Positions 1-12,104 of a stretch of DNA of 64,000 nucleotides are shown here, piece after piece (the first letter of the stretch is position 1; each line of letters begins with the position of its first letter). Location of the stretch: assembly GCF_020532665.2 (NCBI RefSeq), contig NZ_JAIWPG020000006.1:62001-126000 (forward strand), written 5' to 3'. The translations under genes and the position numbers were made by a program. The notes under the pieces were generated by a model. The model saw nothing but the letters and a program-made list of their open reading frames with translations. It had not been told where the DNA came from and made no database searches. The DNA comes from Lelliottia sp. WAP21. GTDB lineage: Bacteria > Pseudomonadota > Gammaproteobacteria > Enterobacterales > Enterobacteriaceae.

Positions 1-140
1 AGCGCAATTTCGAACGCAAATTCCAGTTAGCCGAAAACATTCATGTTAAAGGCGCAAACCTGGTCAATGGCCTGCTGTTTATCGATCTGGAACGTGTCAT
101 TCCGGAAGAGAAAAAACCTCGCCGTATCGAAATTAATTGA
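1..140 (+). CDS. ibpA: Small heat-shock protein IbpA, 3' end only
   Basis: The last 45 codons of a small heat-shock protein run in from the left edge and stop with TGA at 138-140. The residues [15 protein letters not shown], then LVNGLL and the basic tail KKPRRIEIN, match the C-terminal half of the alpha-crystallin domain and the tail of E. coli IbpA. IbpA is a holdase that coats aggregates so that ClpB and DnaK can recover the protein. The C-terminal I-E-I motif needed for oligomer formation is present. ibpB follows 136 bp downstream on the same strand, the usual ibpAB heat-shock operon. The start and N-terminal half lie outside the window. Confidence 0.96.
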   Translation, partial: RNFERKFQLAENIHVKGANLVNGLLFIDLERVIPEEKKPRRIEIN

Positions 141-250
141 TTTAAGCGGGTCGCGTCAGCGGCCCACCCAGAATTGCTTGCCGTAATGGGAGCATAGGTG
201 AATCCGTCAGGATTTACAGGACAACTGTGCACAAAAATAAACTGTGCCGA

Positions 251-280
251 ACTCGCTTCTTAGAAGGAGATATATTATGC
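251..280 (+). promoter_or_regulatory. ROSE-type RNA thermometer hairpin over the ibpB ribosome-binding site
   Basis: UCGCU at 253-257 fits the ROSE anti-Shine-Dalgarno consensus UYGCU. It pairs with AGGA at 265-268 of the ibpB ribosome-binding site and leaves G255 bulged. The stem extends as C252-G269, U253-A268, C254-G267, C256-G266, U257-A265, U258-A264 and C259-G263 around a UUA loop. A bulged G opposite the Shine-Dalgarno is the hallmark of ROSE elements, which melt on heating. The pairing is read from the sequence; temperature control is inferred from the family. Confidence 0.75.
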
Positions 281-705
281 GTAACTACGATTTATCCCCA
301 CTTCTGCGTCAGTGGATTGGTTTTGACAAACTGGCTAACGCCCTGCAAAGCACCGCTGACCACCAGGCTTTCCCGCCATACAACATTGAAAAGAGTGATG
401 ATAACCACTATCGCATCACACTTGCGCTGGCTGGGTTCCGCCAGGACGACCTTGAGATCCAACTTGAGGGTGCCCGTCTGACCGTGAAAGGTACACCACA
501 AAAACCTGAAACCGAGACCCAGTGGCTGCACCAGGGGCTGGTGATTCAGCCATTCAGCCTGAGCTTTACTCTGGCCGATCATATGGAGGTTTCAGGCGCG
601 ACCTTCAATAACGGGTTGTTGCATATTGATCTGACCCGAAACGTGCCAGAAGCCCTGGCGCCGCAGCGTATCGCCATTAGCGAACGCCCTGCGTTGAACA
701 GTTAA
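277..705 (+). CDS. ibpB: Small heat-shock protein IbpB
   Basis: The 142-aa protein begins [10 protein letters not shown] and has the same length as E. coli IbpB. It consists of a short N-terminal arm, an alpha-crystallin domain at roughly residues 35-125, and a short tail. IbpB works with IbpA to hold unfolding proteins in a refoldable state and makes the IbpA-coated aggregates accessible to the DnaK/ClpB machinery. The ATG at 277 was chosen over a longer reading from a GTG at 244 because it follows AGAAGGAGA at 262-270 and gives the family length. It is the second gene of ibpAB. Its ribosome-binding site is folded into a ROSE-like hairpin. Confidence 0.97.
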   Translation: MRNYDLSPLLRQWIGFDKLANALQSTADHQAFPPYNIEKSDDNHYRITLALAGFRQDDLEIQLEGARLTVKGTPQKPETETQWLHQGLVIQPFSLSFTLADHMEVSGATFNNGLLHIDLTRNVPEALAPQRIAISERPALNS

Positions 706-722
706 TCCTGTGCCGTCGTACG

Positions 723-743
723 ACCCTCTCCTTGTGAGAGGGT
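723..743. repeat. Solitary palindrome resembling the core of the arrays near 26.5 and 28 kb
   Basis: Arms ACCCTCTC (723-730) and GAGAGGGT (736-743) form an 8-bp stem around CTTGT. The same CCCTCTC...GAGAGGG core is the palindromic part of the units in the two arrays flanking yicL, but here it stands alone, directly before the ibpB terminator. It may add to transcript termination or be a single-copy member of that repeat family. The short match alone does not prove common origin. Confidence 0.5.
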
Positions 744-748
744 GATAA

Positions 749-773
749 AGCCCTGCCCCGGCAGGGCTTTTTT
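749..773 (+). terminator. Rho-independent terminator of ibpAB
   Basis: GCCCTGCC at 750-757 pairs with GGCAGGGC at 760-767 and is followed by a run of six Ts (768-773). It lies 44 bp after the ibpB stop and before the separate promoter region of yidE, so it ends the heat-shock operon. Confidence 0.9.
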
Positions 774-852
774 GTGCGCCATCGCCCATACATCCCCGTC
801 CGGCTCTGAGAGAATCCTTGTCATAACTAAGGTTATAGCAAGGAAGTGGATC

Positions 853-2514
853 ATGAGTGATATCGCGTTAACCGTTAGCGTGTTGGCCCTGGTCGCGGTG
901 GTTGGACTGTGGATTGGTAACATCAAAATCCGTGGTGTGGGATTTGGCATCGGCGGTGTGCTGTTTGGCGGCATCTTTGTCGGCCATTTTGCCGATCAAC
1001 TCGGCCTGTCACTCAGTGCAGAAATGCTGCATTTCATCCAGGAGTTCGGTCTGATCCTCTTCGTCTATACCATCGGTATACAGGTTGGACCGGGTTTCTT
1101 TGCCTCGCTGCGTGTCTCCGGGCTGCGCTTAAACCTGTTCGCTTTCGCCATTGTGCTGCTGGGTGGACTGGTGACCGCCATCCTGCACAAACTCTTCGAC
1201 ATCCCACTCCCCGTGGTGCTGGGCATCTTCTCGGGTGCGGTGACAAACACGCCAGCGCTGGGTGCCGGACAGCAAATTCTGCGTGATTTGGGGATTTCAC
1301 CAGACATCGTCGATCAGATGGGGATGAGCTATGCCATGGCTTATCCGTTTGGAATTTGCGGCATCTTACTGACCATGTGGCTGGTGCGCGTGCTGTTTCG
1401 GATTAACGTGGAGGACGAGGCAAAAGCGCACGAGTCCACGCTCACCAACGGCCATGCCTTGATCAAAACCATCAATATTCGCGTCGAAAACCCCAATCTC
1501 AATAATATGGCTATTCAGGATGTGCCGATTCTGAACAGTCCCACAATCATCTGTTCCCGCCTGAAACGGGACGAGATGCTGATGGTACCGTCGCCGGGTA
1601 CGGTAATTCAGACCGGCGATTTGCTTCATCTCGTCGGCCAGCCGGCTGATTTGCACAATGCCCAGCTGGTGATTGGCCAGGAGGTCGATACCTCACTTTC
1701 CACGCGCGGCACCGATATGCGCGTTGAGCGCGTTGTAGTGACGAATGAGCAGGTGTTAGGGAAGAAAATCCGCGATCTGCAGGTAAAAGAGCGCTATGAC
1801 GTGGTGATTTCAAGGCTAAACCGTGCCGGGGTCGAACTGGTCGCCAGCCAGGACGCCAGCCTGCAATTTGGCGATATTTTGAATCTGGTGGGGCGGCCAT
1901 CCTCCATTGATGCCGTGGCTAACATGGTGGGCAACGCCCAGCAGAAATTACAGCAGGTGCAAATGCTCCCGGTGTTTATTGGTATCGGTCTGGGCGTCTT
2001 GCTGGGGTCTATTCCGTTGTATGTGCCTGGTTTCCCGGTCGCGCTTAAGCTGGGCCTGGCGGGCGGACCGCTGATTATGGCGTTGATTCTGGGGCGTATT
2101 GGCTGCATCGGCAAACTGTACTGGTTCATGCCGCCCAGCGCGAATCTGGCGCTGCGTGAGTTGGGTATCGTTCTGTTTCTTGCGGTGGTCGGGCTAAAAT
2201 CCGGAGGCGATTTCATCGATACCCTGACGCAGGGGGAAGGGTTCAGCTGGATTGGTTACGGCATCGTTATCACCGCCGTTCCACTGCTGACGGTCGGGAT
2301 TCTGGCACGCATGTTGACGAAGATGAACTATCTGACGCTGTGTGGCATGCTCGCCGGGTCGATGACCGATCCTCCCGCGCTCGCGTTTGCCAACAATCTG
2401 CATGCCACCAGCGGTGCGGCAGCGCTTTCGTATGCCACGGTTTACCCGCTGGTGATGTTTCTGCGCATCATCACCCCGCAGCTACTGGCCGTGCTGTTCT
2501 GGGGGATAGGGTAA
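853..2514 (+). CDS. yidE: Putative transporter YidE (AAE family with two RCK/TrkA-C domains)
   Basis: The protein is 553 aa, the E. coli YidE length, starting [13 protein letters not shown]. Hydrophobic helices fill residues 1-180 and 370-553, each carrying a duplicated permease half of the aspartate:alanine exchanger fold with [12 protein letters not shown] and a related [10 protein letters not shown] motif near the C-terminus. Between them are two TrkA-C (RCK_C) ligand-binding domains, about residues 190-275 and 280-360. The substrate is unknown. The ATG at 853 follows AAGGAAG. The last 33 bp overlap the convergent yidP 3' end, so the two genes share their terminal DNA. Confidence 0.93.
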   Translation: MSDIALTVSVLALVAVVGLWIGNIKIRGVGFGIGGVLFGGIFVGHFADQLGLSLSAEMLHFIQEFGLILFVYTIGIQVGPGFFASLRVSGLRLNLFAFAIVLLGGLVTAILHKLFDIPLPVVLGIFSGAVTNTPALGAGQQILRDLGISPDIVDQMGMSYAMAYPFGICGILLTMWLVRVLFRINVEDEAKAHESTLTNGHALIKTINIRVENPNLNNMAIQDVPILNSPTIICSRLKRDEMLMVPSPGTVIQTGDLLHLVGQPADLHNAQLVIGQEVDTSLSTRGTDMRVERVVVTNEQVLGKKIRDLQVKERYDVVISRLNRAGVELVASQDASLQFGDILNLVGRPSSIDAVANMVGNAQQKLQQVQMLPVFIGIGLGVLLGSIPLYVPGFPVALKLGLAGGPLIMALILGRIGCIGKLYWFMPPSANLALRELGIVLFLAVVGLKSGGDFIDTLTQGEGFSWIGYGIVITAVPLLTVGILARMLTKMNYLTLCGMLAGSMTDPPALAFANNLHATSGAAALSYATVYPLVMFLRIITPQLLAVLFWGIG

Positions 2515-3228
2515 AAGTGCGTCTGGGTGGATGCGCCGCAAATGGTAGTCCACCTGGTAATCACTGGTATTGCGAAACATAACGGAATAATTCAGAAACT
2601 CGCCGTTGTCGCTATAAGAGAGCGATGTGATTCGCAACAACGGCGTGTGTTCTGCCACATTCAATAATCGGGCAAGCTGTTTGTCAGCCAGGATCGGCGT
2701 CAGACTCTCGTAATTTCCGCTAATGGTGATCCCACACTCCTTCTCGATGTAATCAAATTTTGATCCTTCAAGATGCGCCAGCGAGAGATGGCGAAACAGC
2801 TTAACGGGCATAAAGCTGTCCTCCAGCATTAAGGGCTTTCCCTCAACGTAGCGCACCCGCCGCGAGAAATAGATTCGCTCATCAATCTGTATCCGCAGCT
2901 GGCTGGCAATGGCGGGTGGGGCGGGCATGACTTCAAACTGCAATACCTTGCTCTGCACCTCTTTTCCCTGCTGACGAAGCACTTCAACCAGCCCGGTAAG
3001 GTTGGTGGTTTCATGATGCACATCCTTTCGGGCGACAAAAGTGCCGCTTCCATGGCGACGCACCACCAGTCCCCAGGTCACCAGCAAATCAATTGCCTTT
3101 CGCACGGTCATGCGCGCCACGCCAAATTCCAGCGCCAGGGCTTTTTCGCCAGGCAGAGGACTGCCGACATTGTAGTCCGATGAATTCAGCCGCAAACGTA
3201 ATCTGTCGGCTATGGATTTATAGATCAC
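2482..3228 (-). CDS. yidP: GntR-family regulator YidP (HTH plus UTRA domain)
   Basis: The 248-aa product has an N-terminal GntR winged helix (residues 2-68, with [16 protein letters not shown] as recognition helix) and a C-terminal UTRA effector domain (about 85-235). A GTG start at 3228 gives [10 protein letters not shown], aligning with the MIYKS start of E. coli YidP, and follows AGAGGT. A longer reading to 3336 also exists but exceeds family length. It is divergent from glvC and probably controls that PTS operon in response to a phosphorylated alpha-glucoside. That role is inferred from position. The C-terminus is about 10 residues longer than in K-12 and runs 33 bp into convergent yidE. 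Confidence 0.9.
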   Translation of the reverse strand: MIYKSIADRLRLRLNSSDYNVGSPLPGEKALALEFGVARMTVRKAIDLLVTWGLVVRRHGSGTFVARKDVHHETTNLTGLVEVLRQQGKEVQSKVLQFEVMPAPPAIASQLRIQIDERIYFSRRVRYVEGKPLMLEDSFMPVKLFRHLSLAHLEGSKFDYIEKECGITISGNYESLTPILADKQLARLLNVAEHTPLLRITSLSYSDNGEFLNYSVMFRNTSDYQVDYHLRRIHPDALLPYPPEQHGQ

Positions 3229-3449
3229 CTGTAGACCTCTCTGCGGCTTTTCTACCCTGACATCTGTCTTAACATGTCCATATTTAACGTGAAAAGTAGA
3301 CCTGAGTGCACAAATTAAAACCATGAATGCGATCACGAATCGCAGCGGCAGGCCATGTGAACGACTAAGCGAATTCTTATTCTCCTTTCAGGCCAGTACA
3401 AAACCAAAAAGGCCTCTACCCCTACAGGTTGTTTAATGAGGATTTCAAG
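3229..3449. promoter_or_regulatory. Divergent yidP-glvC control region
   Basis: This 221-bp space holds the promoters of both genes. An inverted repeat GACAT-N10-ATGTC (3259-3278) lies close to the yidP start and is a plausible YidP operator. The glvC start at 3450 is preceded by ATGAGGATTTCAAG, with GAGGA as ribosome-binding site. Individual -35 and -10 boxes cannot be assigned with confidence. Confidence 0.4.
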
Positions 3450-6391
<2,942 letters not shown>

Positions 6392-6398
6392 TCGTCCT

Positions 6399-6422
6399 GA
6401 CCGGCATCGCCCGATGCCGGTC
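6399..6422 (+). terminator. Hairpin after glvG, probable terminator
   Basis: GACCGGCATCG (6399-6409) pairs with CGATGCCGGTC (6412-6422), an 11-bp GC-rich stem. The following TCCTTGTCCTTG is only moderately T-rich, so termination may be inefficient. It sits between the glvG stop and the yidH promoter. Confidence 0.6.
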
Positions 6423-6482
6423 TCCTTGTCCTTGTCGATTTACGCTATGCTGGAACCTGCCTGTAGCAGACAAGGAATCTTC

Positions 6483-6830
6483 ATGAAAATCTCCCGCCTC
6501 GGTGAAGCCCCTGACTACCGCTTCTCGCTGGCTAATGAACGCACTTTTTTAGCGTGGATCCGGACCGCACTCGGTTTTCTCGCCGCAGGTGTGGGCCTCG
6601 ATCAGCTTGCGCCGGATTTCGCCACCCCGTTGATTCGTGAAGTGCTGGCGCTGCTGCTGTGCCTGTTTGCCGGCGTGCTGGCGATTTACGGCTATTTGCG
6701 CTGGCTGCGTAATGAAAAGGCGATGCGCCTGAAGCAAGATCTCCCCTATACGCGCGGGTTGCTCATCATCAGCACGATGTTGCTGGCGGTGGCGGGCGTG
6801 GTGATGGTACTGGTGTTGTATGGCGGATAG
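6483..6830 (+). CDS. yidH: Inner-membrane protein YidH (DUF202)
   Basis: The 115-aa protein MKISRLGEAPDYRFSLANER... is collinear with E. coli YidH. It has a DUF202 domain with the conserved NERTFLAWIRTALGFLAAG segment and three hydrophobic helices (about 24-42, 53-72 and 91-113). Function is unknown. The ATG at 6483 follows AAGGAATCTTC and was preferred over an upstream in-frame ATG at 6414 because it gives the family length. It overlaps yidG by 11 bp, so the pair is likely co-translated. Confidence 0.93.
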   Translation: MKISRLGEAPDYRFSLANERTFLAWIRTALGFLAAGVGLDQLAPDFATPLIREVLALLLCLFAGVLAIYGYLRWLRNEKAMRLKQDLPYTRGLLIISTMLLAVAGVVMVLVLYGG

Positions 6831-7167
6831 CCGCAAAGCGCGACGCGAAGCCGACCCCGGCCTGCAGCCGGAGCGGACGTCGCTGGCCTGGCTGCGTACG
6901 TTACTGGGGTATGGCGCGCTGATTGCCCTCGCCATCAAGCACAACTGGCATCGCACAGGCCTGCCATTCTGGATCTCACTGGTGGTGCTGGCGCTTGTGG
7001 CGATCGTTTTGTGGCGCTATACCCGCAGTCGCAACGTCATGGATGTGGCGCAGGATGATTTTGTACAGCCGAAGGCGGTGCGCGATAAGTTCCTGATCGC
7101 CCTCGCGGTGCTGTCGTTGTCACTGCTGTTTGCGGTCACCCATCTGCAGTTTATTTTTTCCCTTTAG
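6820..7167 (+). CDS. yidG: Inner-membrane protein YidG (DUF202)
   Basis: The 115-aa paralogue of YidH starts inside the end of yidH. It shows the same DUF202 pattern ([22 protein letters not shown]) followed by two more hydrophobic helices. Function is unknown. The last 17 bp overlap the 3' end of convergent dsdA, so no separate terminator fits between them. In K-12 yidF follows yidG; here dsdA takes that place. Confidence 0.92.
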   Translation: MADSRKARREADPGLQPERTSLAWLRTLLGYGALIALAIKHNWHRTGLPFWISLVVLALVAIVLWRYTRSRNVMDVAQDDFVQPKAVRDKFLIALAVLSLSLLFAVTHLQFIFSL

Positions 7168-8443
7168 CCAGGTACTTCGCCATCTCGTCTTCCGGCACCA
7201 TTCCGCCGCCGGTTGCCCAGACCAGATGGGTCGCGTTCGCGGATGTCACAGGAACACGCGCCGGTCCGGCCATGCCCGCCAGCGCCGACGGCTCCAGGCG
7301 AATGCCTTCTTCCTCCGCCAGCCAGCCGAGCATGTCGTACATGCTTTGATCGGAAAGGGTATAGAACCCGTCAAGCAGCCGCTCCATCGCCCGGCCCACA
7401 AAGCCAGACGCGCGTCCCACCGCCAGCCCGTCGGCGGCCGTCACGTTGTCGATACCCAGATCCTGCACGGCGATGGCATCATGCAGCCCGGTGTAGACCC
7501 CCAGCAGCATGCACGGGGAGTGCGTCGGCTCGGCAAAGAAGCAGTGTACGTTGTCGCCAAAGGCCAGCTTCAGGCCAAACGCCACGCCCCCAGGACCGCC
7601 ACCAACGCCACAAGGCAAATAGACGTACAGCGGATGTTCCGCATCCACCACGCGGCCCTGTGCGGCAAACTGCGCTTTTAGCCGCTCGCCTGCCACCGCA
7701 TAACCCAGGAACAGCGTGCGGGAGTTCTCATCGTCGATAAAGAAACAGTTCGGATCGCTCTCCGCGGCCTTACGTCCTTGCTCCACCGCCACGCCGTAAT
7801 CCTGCTCATATTCCACGACGATCACACCGTGGCTGCGCAGTTTGGCTTTTTTCCACTCACGGGCGTCGGCGGACATGTGCACCGTAACCTTAAAGCCGAT
7901 GCGTGCACTCATGATGCCAATGGACATCCCGAGGTTGCCGGTGGATCCCACGGCGATACTGTACTGGCTGAAGAACGCTTTAAAACGCGGCTCCAGCAGG
8001 ATGCTGTAATCGTCCTCGATGCTCAGCAACCCTGCTTCCAGCGCCAGTTTCTCGGCGTGGGTCAGCACTTCATAGATGCCCCCGCGCGCTTTAATGGAGC
8101 CAGAGATAGGCAGATGACTGTCTTTTTTCAGCAGCAGCGTACCGGGAATGGTCACCCCCGATTCGTTCTCCAGCCTTTTCTGCATCGCCGGAATAGCCAC
8201 CAGTTCGGACTCGATAATCCCCTGTGTCGCCGCCGTTTCGGGGAAGGCTTTTGCCAGGTACGGAGCAAAGCGGTTGAGGCGTGCATGCGCGTCGTCCACA
8301 TCGGCTTTGCTCAGCCCGACATACGGCAATCCTTCAGCAAGCGAGGTGGTGCGTGGGTTTAGCCAGGTGGTCTCTTTCAGGGCAATCAGATCCTCAATCA
8401 GAGGGAACTGTGCGGTTAAGGTGCTGATAGTTGCGTTTTCCAT
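7151..8443 (-). CDS. dsdA: D-serine dehydratase DsdA
   Basis: This 430-aa PLP enzyme converts D-serine to pyruvate and ammonia, detoxifying and using D-serine. The PLP lysine lies in SGSIKARGG (K118), as in E. coli DsdA. The substrate/PLP loop GSTGNLGMS (about 167-175) and the glycine-rich phosphate cradle CGVGGGPGG (about 278-286) are intact. [12 protein letters not shown] at 8443 marks the start; the longer open reading to 8761 crosses dsdX and is spurious. It is 17 bp downstream of dsdX in a dsdXA operon, regulated by divergent DsdC. It is 12 residues shorter than E. coli DsdA (442), the difference being terminal. Confidence 0.97.
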   Translation of the reverse strand: MENATISTLTAQFPLIEDLIALKETTWLNPRTTSLAEGLPYVGLSKADVDDAHARLNRFAPYLAKAFPETAATQGIIESELVAIPAMQKRLENESGVTIPGTLLLKKDSHLPISGSIKARGGIYEVLTHAEKLALEAGLLSIEDDYSILLEPRFKAFFSQYSIAVGSTGNLGMSIGIMSARIGFKVTVHMSADAREWKKAKLRSHGVIVVEYEQDYGVAVEQGRKAAESDPNCFFIDDENSRTLFLGYAVAGERLKAQFAAQGRVVDAEHPLYVYLPCGVGGGPGGVAFGLKLAFGDNVHCFFAEPTHSPCMLLGVYTGLHDAIAVQDLGIDNVTAADGLAVGRASGFVGRAMERLLDGFYTLSDQSMYDMLGWLAEEEGIRLEPSALAGMAGPARVPVTSANATHLVWATGGGMVPEDEMAKYLAKGKK

Positions 8444-8460
8444 AGTACGTCTCTTCGCGC

Positions 8461-9798
8461 TCAGATAATGAAAGAAAGCAGGAATGTGCTGCCAAGTGCA
8501 AGTACCGAGGCGATAAACGTCGCCGTCGTATAGTACTTCAGGGTCTCGTTCAGGCTGGCACCGCAGTACTGCTTCACCAGCCAGAAGAGGGAATCGGTCA
8601 CGATCGTGCAGCCAATGGCACCGGAACCGATGGCAATGGTGATGATCTCCGGACTGACGTTGGGATAGAGCGGCAGCATGGGGGCGACGATGGCAGTTGC
8701 GCCCATCATCGCCACCGTGGCCGACCCCACCGCCGCGTGCAGAACCAGCGCCACCAGCCACGCGAGCAGGATCGGGTGCATATTCAGGTTCGACAGAATG
8801 TGCGCCAGGGTATCGGCCAGGCCGCTGGTTTTGAGGATGGCGTTAAACGCGCCGCCCGCGCCGATAATCAACAGAATGTTGGCGATGGCGCCAAAGCCAT
8901 GCTCGGTATGGGTCAGCATCGTACCCATCCCCATATGCTGGCGCAGCCCCAGCAGGTAATAGGCGACGAACACGGCGATGAACATGGCGGTGATCGGGTT
9001 ACCGATAAATTCCAGCAGCGTATACAGCGTGCCTTCTCTTGCCATATTCAGCTCGGCGAGGGTCTTCACCAGCATCAGGCCAATGGGCAGCAGCACGGTA
9101 AACAGCGTGGCTCCCAGCGAGGGCAGCGTATGTTCTTCACGAACGTTGAGGTCAGAAAATTCAGCCGGGACGGCTTTGAAGGGCAGGCGATCGCCCAGCA
9201 ATTTCAGGAACAGCGGGCCGCCAACCAGCGAGGCCAGTAGGCCAACCATCAAACCGTAGACGATAACCGTCCCCACGTCCGCCCCCAGCTTATTCGTGAC
9301 AAACAGTGCCGCCGGGTGCGGCGGAACCACGCAGTGCACCGCCATCAACGCGGTACAGAGGGGAATGGCCAGCTTCAGCAGCGAGGTATGAGTCTTTTTG
9401 GCAATGGAGAAGGCCAGCGGGATCAGCAGGACGACGCCGACTTCAACAAACAGCGTAATGCCGCAGATAAGCCCCACCAGTACCATGATGACATCGGCTG
9501 ACAGCCAGCGGCAACGCTGAAGCGCTATCCCAATGCGTTCTGCCGCACCGGACACCTCCATCATCTTGCCGAGGATGGTGCCAAGCCCGATCACCGCCGC
9601 CAGGAAGCCGAGCGTGCCGCCAATACCGCTTTCAATGGCATTCACCATGTCCAGCGGGCGCATTCCCATCATGGCACCGACAAAAAAGCTCGCCAGCAGC
9701 AACGCCAGGAACGGGTGAAACTTCAGTTTTACGATAGTTAATACGATTAACGCGATGCTGATGAGCAGCGTCGCCACAACCCAGACCTGAGCACCCAT
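8461..9798 (-). CDS. dsdX: D-serine transporter DsdX (GntP family)
   Basis: The 445-aa integral membrane protein of the gluconate:H+ symporter family matches E. coli DsdX in length. It starts [19 protein letters not shown] and has about 12-14 hydrophobic helices. The GntP-type segments [20 protein letters not shown] and [18 protein letters not shown] are recognisable. It imports D-serine, which DsdA then deaminates. It is the first gene of the operon after the dsdC-dsdX divergent promoter. Confidence 0.96.
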   Translation of the reverse strand: MGAQVWVVATLLISIALIVLTIVKLKFHPFLALLLASFFVGAMMGMRPLDMVNAIESGIGGTLGFLAAVIGLGTILGKMMEVSGAAERIGIALQRCRWLSADVIMVLVGLICGITLFVEVGVVLLIPLAFSIAKKTHTSLLKLAIPLCTALMAVHCVVPPHPAALFVTNKLGADVGTVIVYGLMVGLLASLVGGPLFLKLLGDRLPFKAVPAEFSDLNVREEHTLPSLGATLFTVLLPIGLMLVKTLAELNMAREGTLYTLLEFIGNPITAMFIAVFVAYYLLGLRQHMGMGTMLTHTEHGFGAIANILLIIGAGGAFNAILKTSGLADTLAHILSNLNMHPILLAWLVALVLHAAVGSATVAMMGATAIVAPMLPLYPNVSPEIITIAIGSGAIGCTIVTDSLFWLVKQYCGASLNETLKYYTTATFIASVLALGSTFLLSFII

Positions 9799-10002
9799 AT
9801 CTCACCTCACCCTTATGTTATTTACGGGTATTGGACGAAAAATCAGCGGGTGCTGACAAACGATATAAATTGCCTTTCAGGTGAGCCAGATTGGATCAAA
9901 CGCGTGACTGGACTCAAAAAAGCGCACTAAATGCGTGTTTGGTTCACATAAATTCAACTTTGAGCGGTATCCTGAGCAGCAAAAGTCCGTGTGAGAAGTG
10001 CG
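9799..10002. promoter_or_regulatory. dsdX-dsdC divergent promoter region
   Basis: The 204-bp space between the divergent LysR regulator and its target operon must hold the DsdC operator and a promoter for each direction. It is AT-richer than the flanking genes. No single LysR T-N11-A box stands out clearly enough to assign. Confidence 0.4.
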
Positions 10003-10929
10003 ATGAATGACGCAAATGAAGGTCGAAACCGGCTGTTAAACGGCTGGCAGCTGTCAAAAATGTATACGTTTGAAGTGGCCGCCCGCCACGAGTCCTTCGC
10101 GCTGGCGGCGGAGGAGCTGTCGCTCAGCCCCAGTGCGGTGAGTCACCGTATCAACCTGCTGGAAGAGGAGTTAGGGATAGCGCTGTTTGTCCGCTCCCAC
10201 CGTAAAGTGGAGCTGACGCAGGAGGGTAAACGCGTCTACTGGACGCTGAAATCGTCGCTGGATACGTTGAACCAGGAGATCCTGGATATCAAGAACCAGG
10301 CACTTTCCGGAACGTTGACCGTTTACTCCCGGCCCTCTATCGCCCAGTGCTGGCTGGTGCCGATGCTGGGCGATTTTACGCGGCGATATCCCTCCATTGA
10401 TCTGACCATTTTGACAGGGAATGACTATCCCAATATGCAGCGAACCGGCATCGATCTGGCGCTCTATTTCGACGATACGCCGCCAACGCAGCAGTCTCAT
10501 CATTTTTTAATGGATGAGGCGATACTGCCGGTCTGCTCGCCGGAATATGCTCAACAACACGCGTTAATGACTCATCCGGATAATTTGCGGCACTGCACGC
10601 TGTTACACGACCGGCAGGCCTGGAGTAATGATTCCGGCACGGATGAATGGTTTAGCTGGGCGCGACATTTTGAGGTTAATTTGCCGCCATCATCGGGAAT
10701 AGGTTTCGATCGTTCCGATTTAGCCATCATAGCGGCGATGAACCATGTTGGCGTGGCCATGGGCCGAAAACGGCTGGTGCAGAAGCGGCTCGATCGAGGT
10801 GAACTGATCGCCCCATTTGGTGACAAAATGCAGGAATGTCATCAACACTACTACATCTCCACGCTGTCGGGCCGCCAGTGGCCAAAAATCGACGCCTTTA
10901 TCGACTGGCTCAAATGCCAGGCAGGGTGA
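10003..10929 (+). CDS. dsdC: LysR-family D-serine activator DsdC
   Basis: The 308-aa regulator begins MNDANEGRNRLLNGWQLSKM and aligns through RNRLLNGWQLSKM with E. coli DsdC (311 aa). The LysR helix-turn-helix is at about residues 14-75 (FALAAEELSLSPSAVSHRINLLEEELG), followed by a two-lobe effector domain (about 98-300). DsdC activates dsdXA in response to D-serine. An in-frame GTG four codons upstream (9991) is an alternative start. It is divergent from dsdXA. In K-12 dsdCXA lies elsewhere, next to emrY; here the module is at the yidG/emrD junction. Confidence 0.95.
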   Translation: MNDANEGRNRLLNGWQLSKMYTFEVAARHESFALAAEELSLSPSAVSHRINLLEEELGIALFVRSHRKVELTQEGKRVYWTLKSSLDTLNQEILDIKNQALSGTLTVYSRPSIAQCWLVPMLGDFTRRYPSIDLTILTGNDYPNMQRTGIDLALYFDDTPPTQQSHHFLMDEAILPVCSPEYAQQHALMTHPDNLRHCTLLHDRQAWSNDSGTDEWFSWARHFEVNLPPSSGIGFDRSDLAIIAAMNHVGVAMGRKRLVQKRLDRGELIAPFGDKMQECHQHYYISTLSGRQWPKIDAFIDWLKCQAG

Positions 10930-11015
10930 AGAATTATTACCCTTTGGCGCTACACCAAACCGGAAAAAGCGTGCTAAATACAGAGTATTGCTTCTGATTT
11001 TTCGCAAGGTTAACC

Positions 11016-12104
11016 GTGTTAAAACCATTGATTGCCGCCGCGCTGCTTTTCACTTCGGGCTGGAGCTATGCCGCTGAGCCACCGCTCACGGCTGCGCGTT
11101 ATGCCCAGCTTCTGGGTACCGGGATGGACGTGGACTGGGCGCGAACCGAGCGCGGCATTCGTGAGTTTGACCCGCTGGTCGTGCGTGATTTTCGCGCCAA
11201 AGGTTTCACCCACGTGCGTATTCGTGTCGCGGGCGAGCCCACGGAGGCGCGGTTGATCCATCTGCGCAAGCTGGTGGAAGCCTGCAACCAGTACGGCGTC
11301 ATCCCCATTATCGCCTATCAGGCCGATCGCTATAAAAGTGACCCGAAGACGGATAACGAAAAAGAGGTGGTGAACTGGTGGATTGCGGTGGCGCACTACT
11401 TTGGTCAGAGTTTCCCGTTACTGGGATTTGATCTGATTTATGAACCTGCGGATAAGCTTAATCACAATCTTGCTTCGCTTAATCGCGTTTATGAGAGATC
11501 CATCAAAGCGATTCACGGCATCGATGCCGGGAGAATGATCTTCGTTGCACCGCGTCTGCGGGCGGCGCCGGAAGAGCTAACTAACCTCAGGCTCCCCGCA
11601 CAAAGTCAGAACACGGTGCTGGGCGAGTGGCATATCTTCCCCTGGGGGCCGCTGAAGAGTAATGGCAAATATCCCTGGACGTCCGGCACCGCAGCAGAAA
11701 AAGCGGCAATCCGCAGCCGGGTAAATGCCGCGCTACACTGGCAGCAAAAAACCGGACATGCCAGCTGGGTCGGCGGCTGGGGCGTGGGAGAGTCTATCCA
11801 CCTGACGCCCACAGCGTCGCAACGCGACTTCGCCAGCTTTATGGCCTGTGAGCTGCAAAAAGCAAAAATCCCTTACGCGATTAACGCCGATTTTCAGTTT
11901 TACGATGGGGAAGAGGGCGCCTGGCGTCCCGGGCTGGAGCCGTTGCTCCAGGCCATGATGACGCCGGATTGCGAAAAGCCCGACGAAAAGCCGGGCCATC
12001 ATCTCATTAAATCGTCTGCTCGTGATGCGGCTCGCGTGAAGCCAGCGGCAGCCAGCACAGCAAAATCAACAGCCCCATCAGGGTCATCAGTAAACCCAGG
12101 CTAG
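11016..12104 (+). CDS. Secreted glycoside hydrolase, GH5 (cellulase-like)
   Basis: The 362-aa protein has a Sec signal peptide (residues 1-20, LIAAALLFTSGWSYAA) and a GH5-like barrel. Family cues are the early TGMDVDW and RGIREFD segments, the acid/base segment LIYEPAD (family N-E-P, here Y-E-P), HIFPWG, and the nucleophile region GGWGVGES. It probably cleaves a beta-glucan in the periplasm or outside. The start is a GTG at 11016 after CAAGGT. The last 40 or so residues, after MTPDCEKP, are basic and low-complexity, read through the emrD terminator hairpin and overlap emrD by 98 bp. They may be a recent stop-loss extension. The substrate is not determined. Confidence 0.75.
   Translation: MLKPLIAAALLFTSGWSYAAEPPLTAARYAQLLGTGMDVDWARTERGIREFDPLVVRDFRAKGFTHVRIRVAGEPTEARLIHLRKLVEACNQYGVIPIIAYQADRYKSDPKTDNEKEVVNWWIAVAHYFGQSFPLLGFDLIYEPADKLNHNLASLNRVYERSIKAIHGIDAGRMIFVAPRLRAAPEELTNLRLPAQSQNTVLGEWHIFPWGPLKSNGKYPWTSGTAAEKAAIRSRVNAALHWQQKTGHASWVGGWGVGESIHLTPTASQRDFASFMACELQKAKIPYAINADFQFYDGEEGAWRPGLEPLLQAMMTPDCEKPDEKPGHHLIKSSARDAARVKPAAASTAKSTAPSGSSVNPG
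11972..11996 (-). terminator. Terminator of emrD
   Basis: On the minus strand GCCCG (11996-11992) pairs with CGGGC (11982-11978), followed by TTTTCGC. It lies 11 bp beyond the emrD stop. The GH5 reading frame runs through it from the other side. Confidence 0.7.

Noticed and set aside
8444-8761. N-terminal extension of dsdA to 8761
   Set aside because: It runs antisense-frame through the dsdX 3' end and is Gly/His/Arg-rich. MENATIST at 8443 matches the known start.
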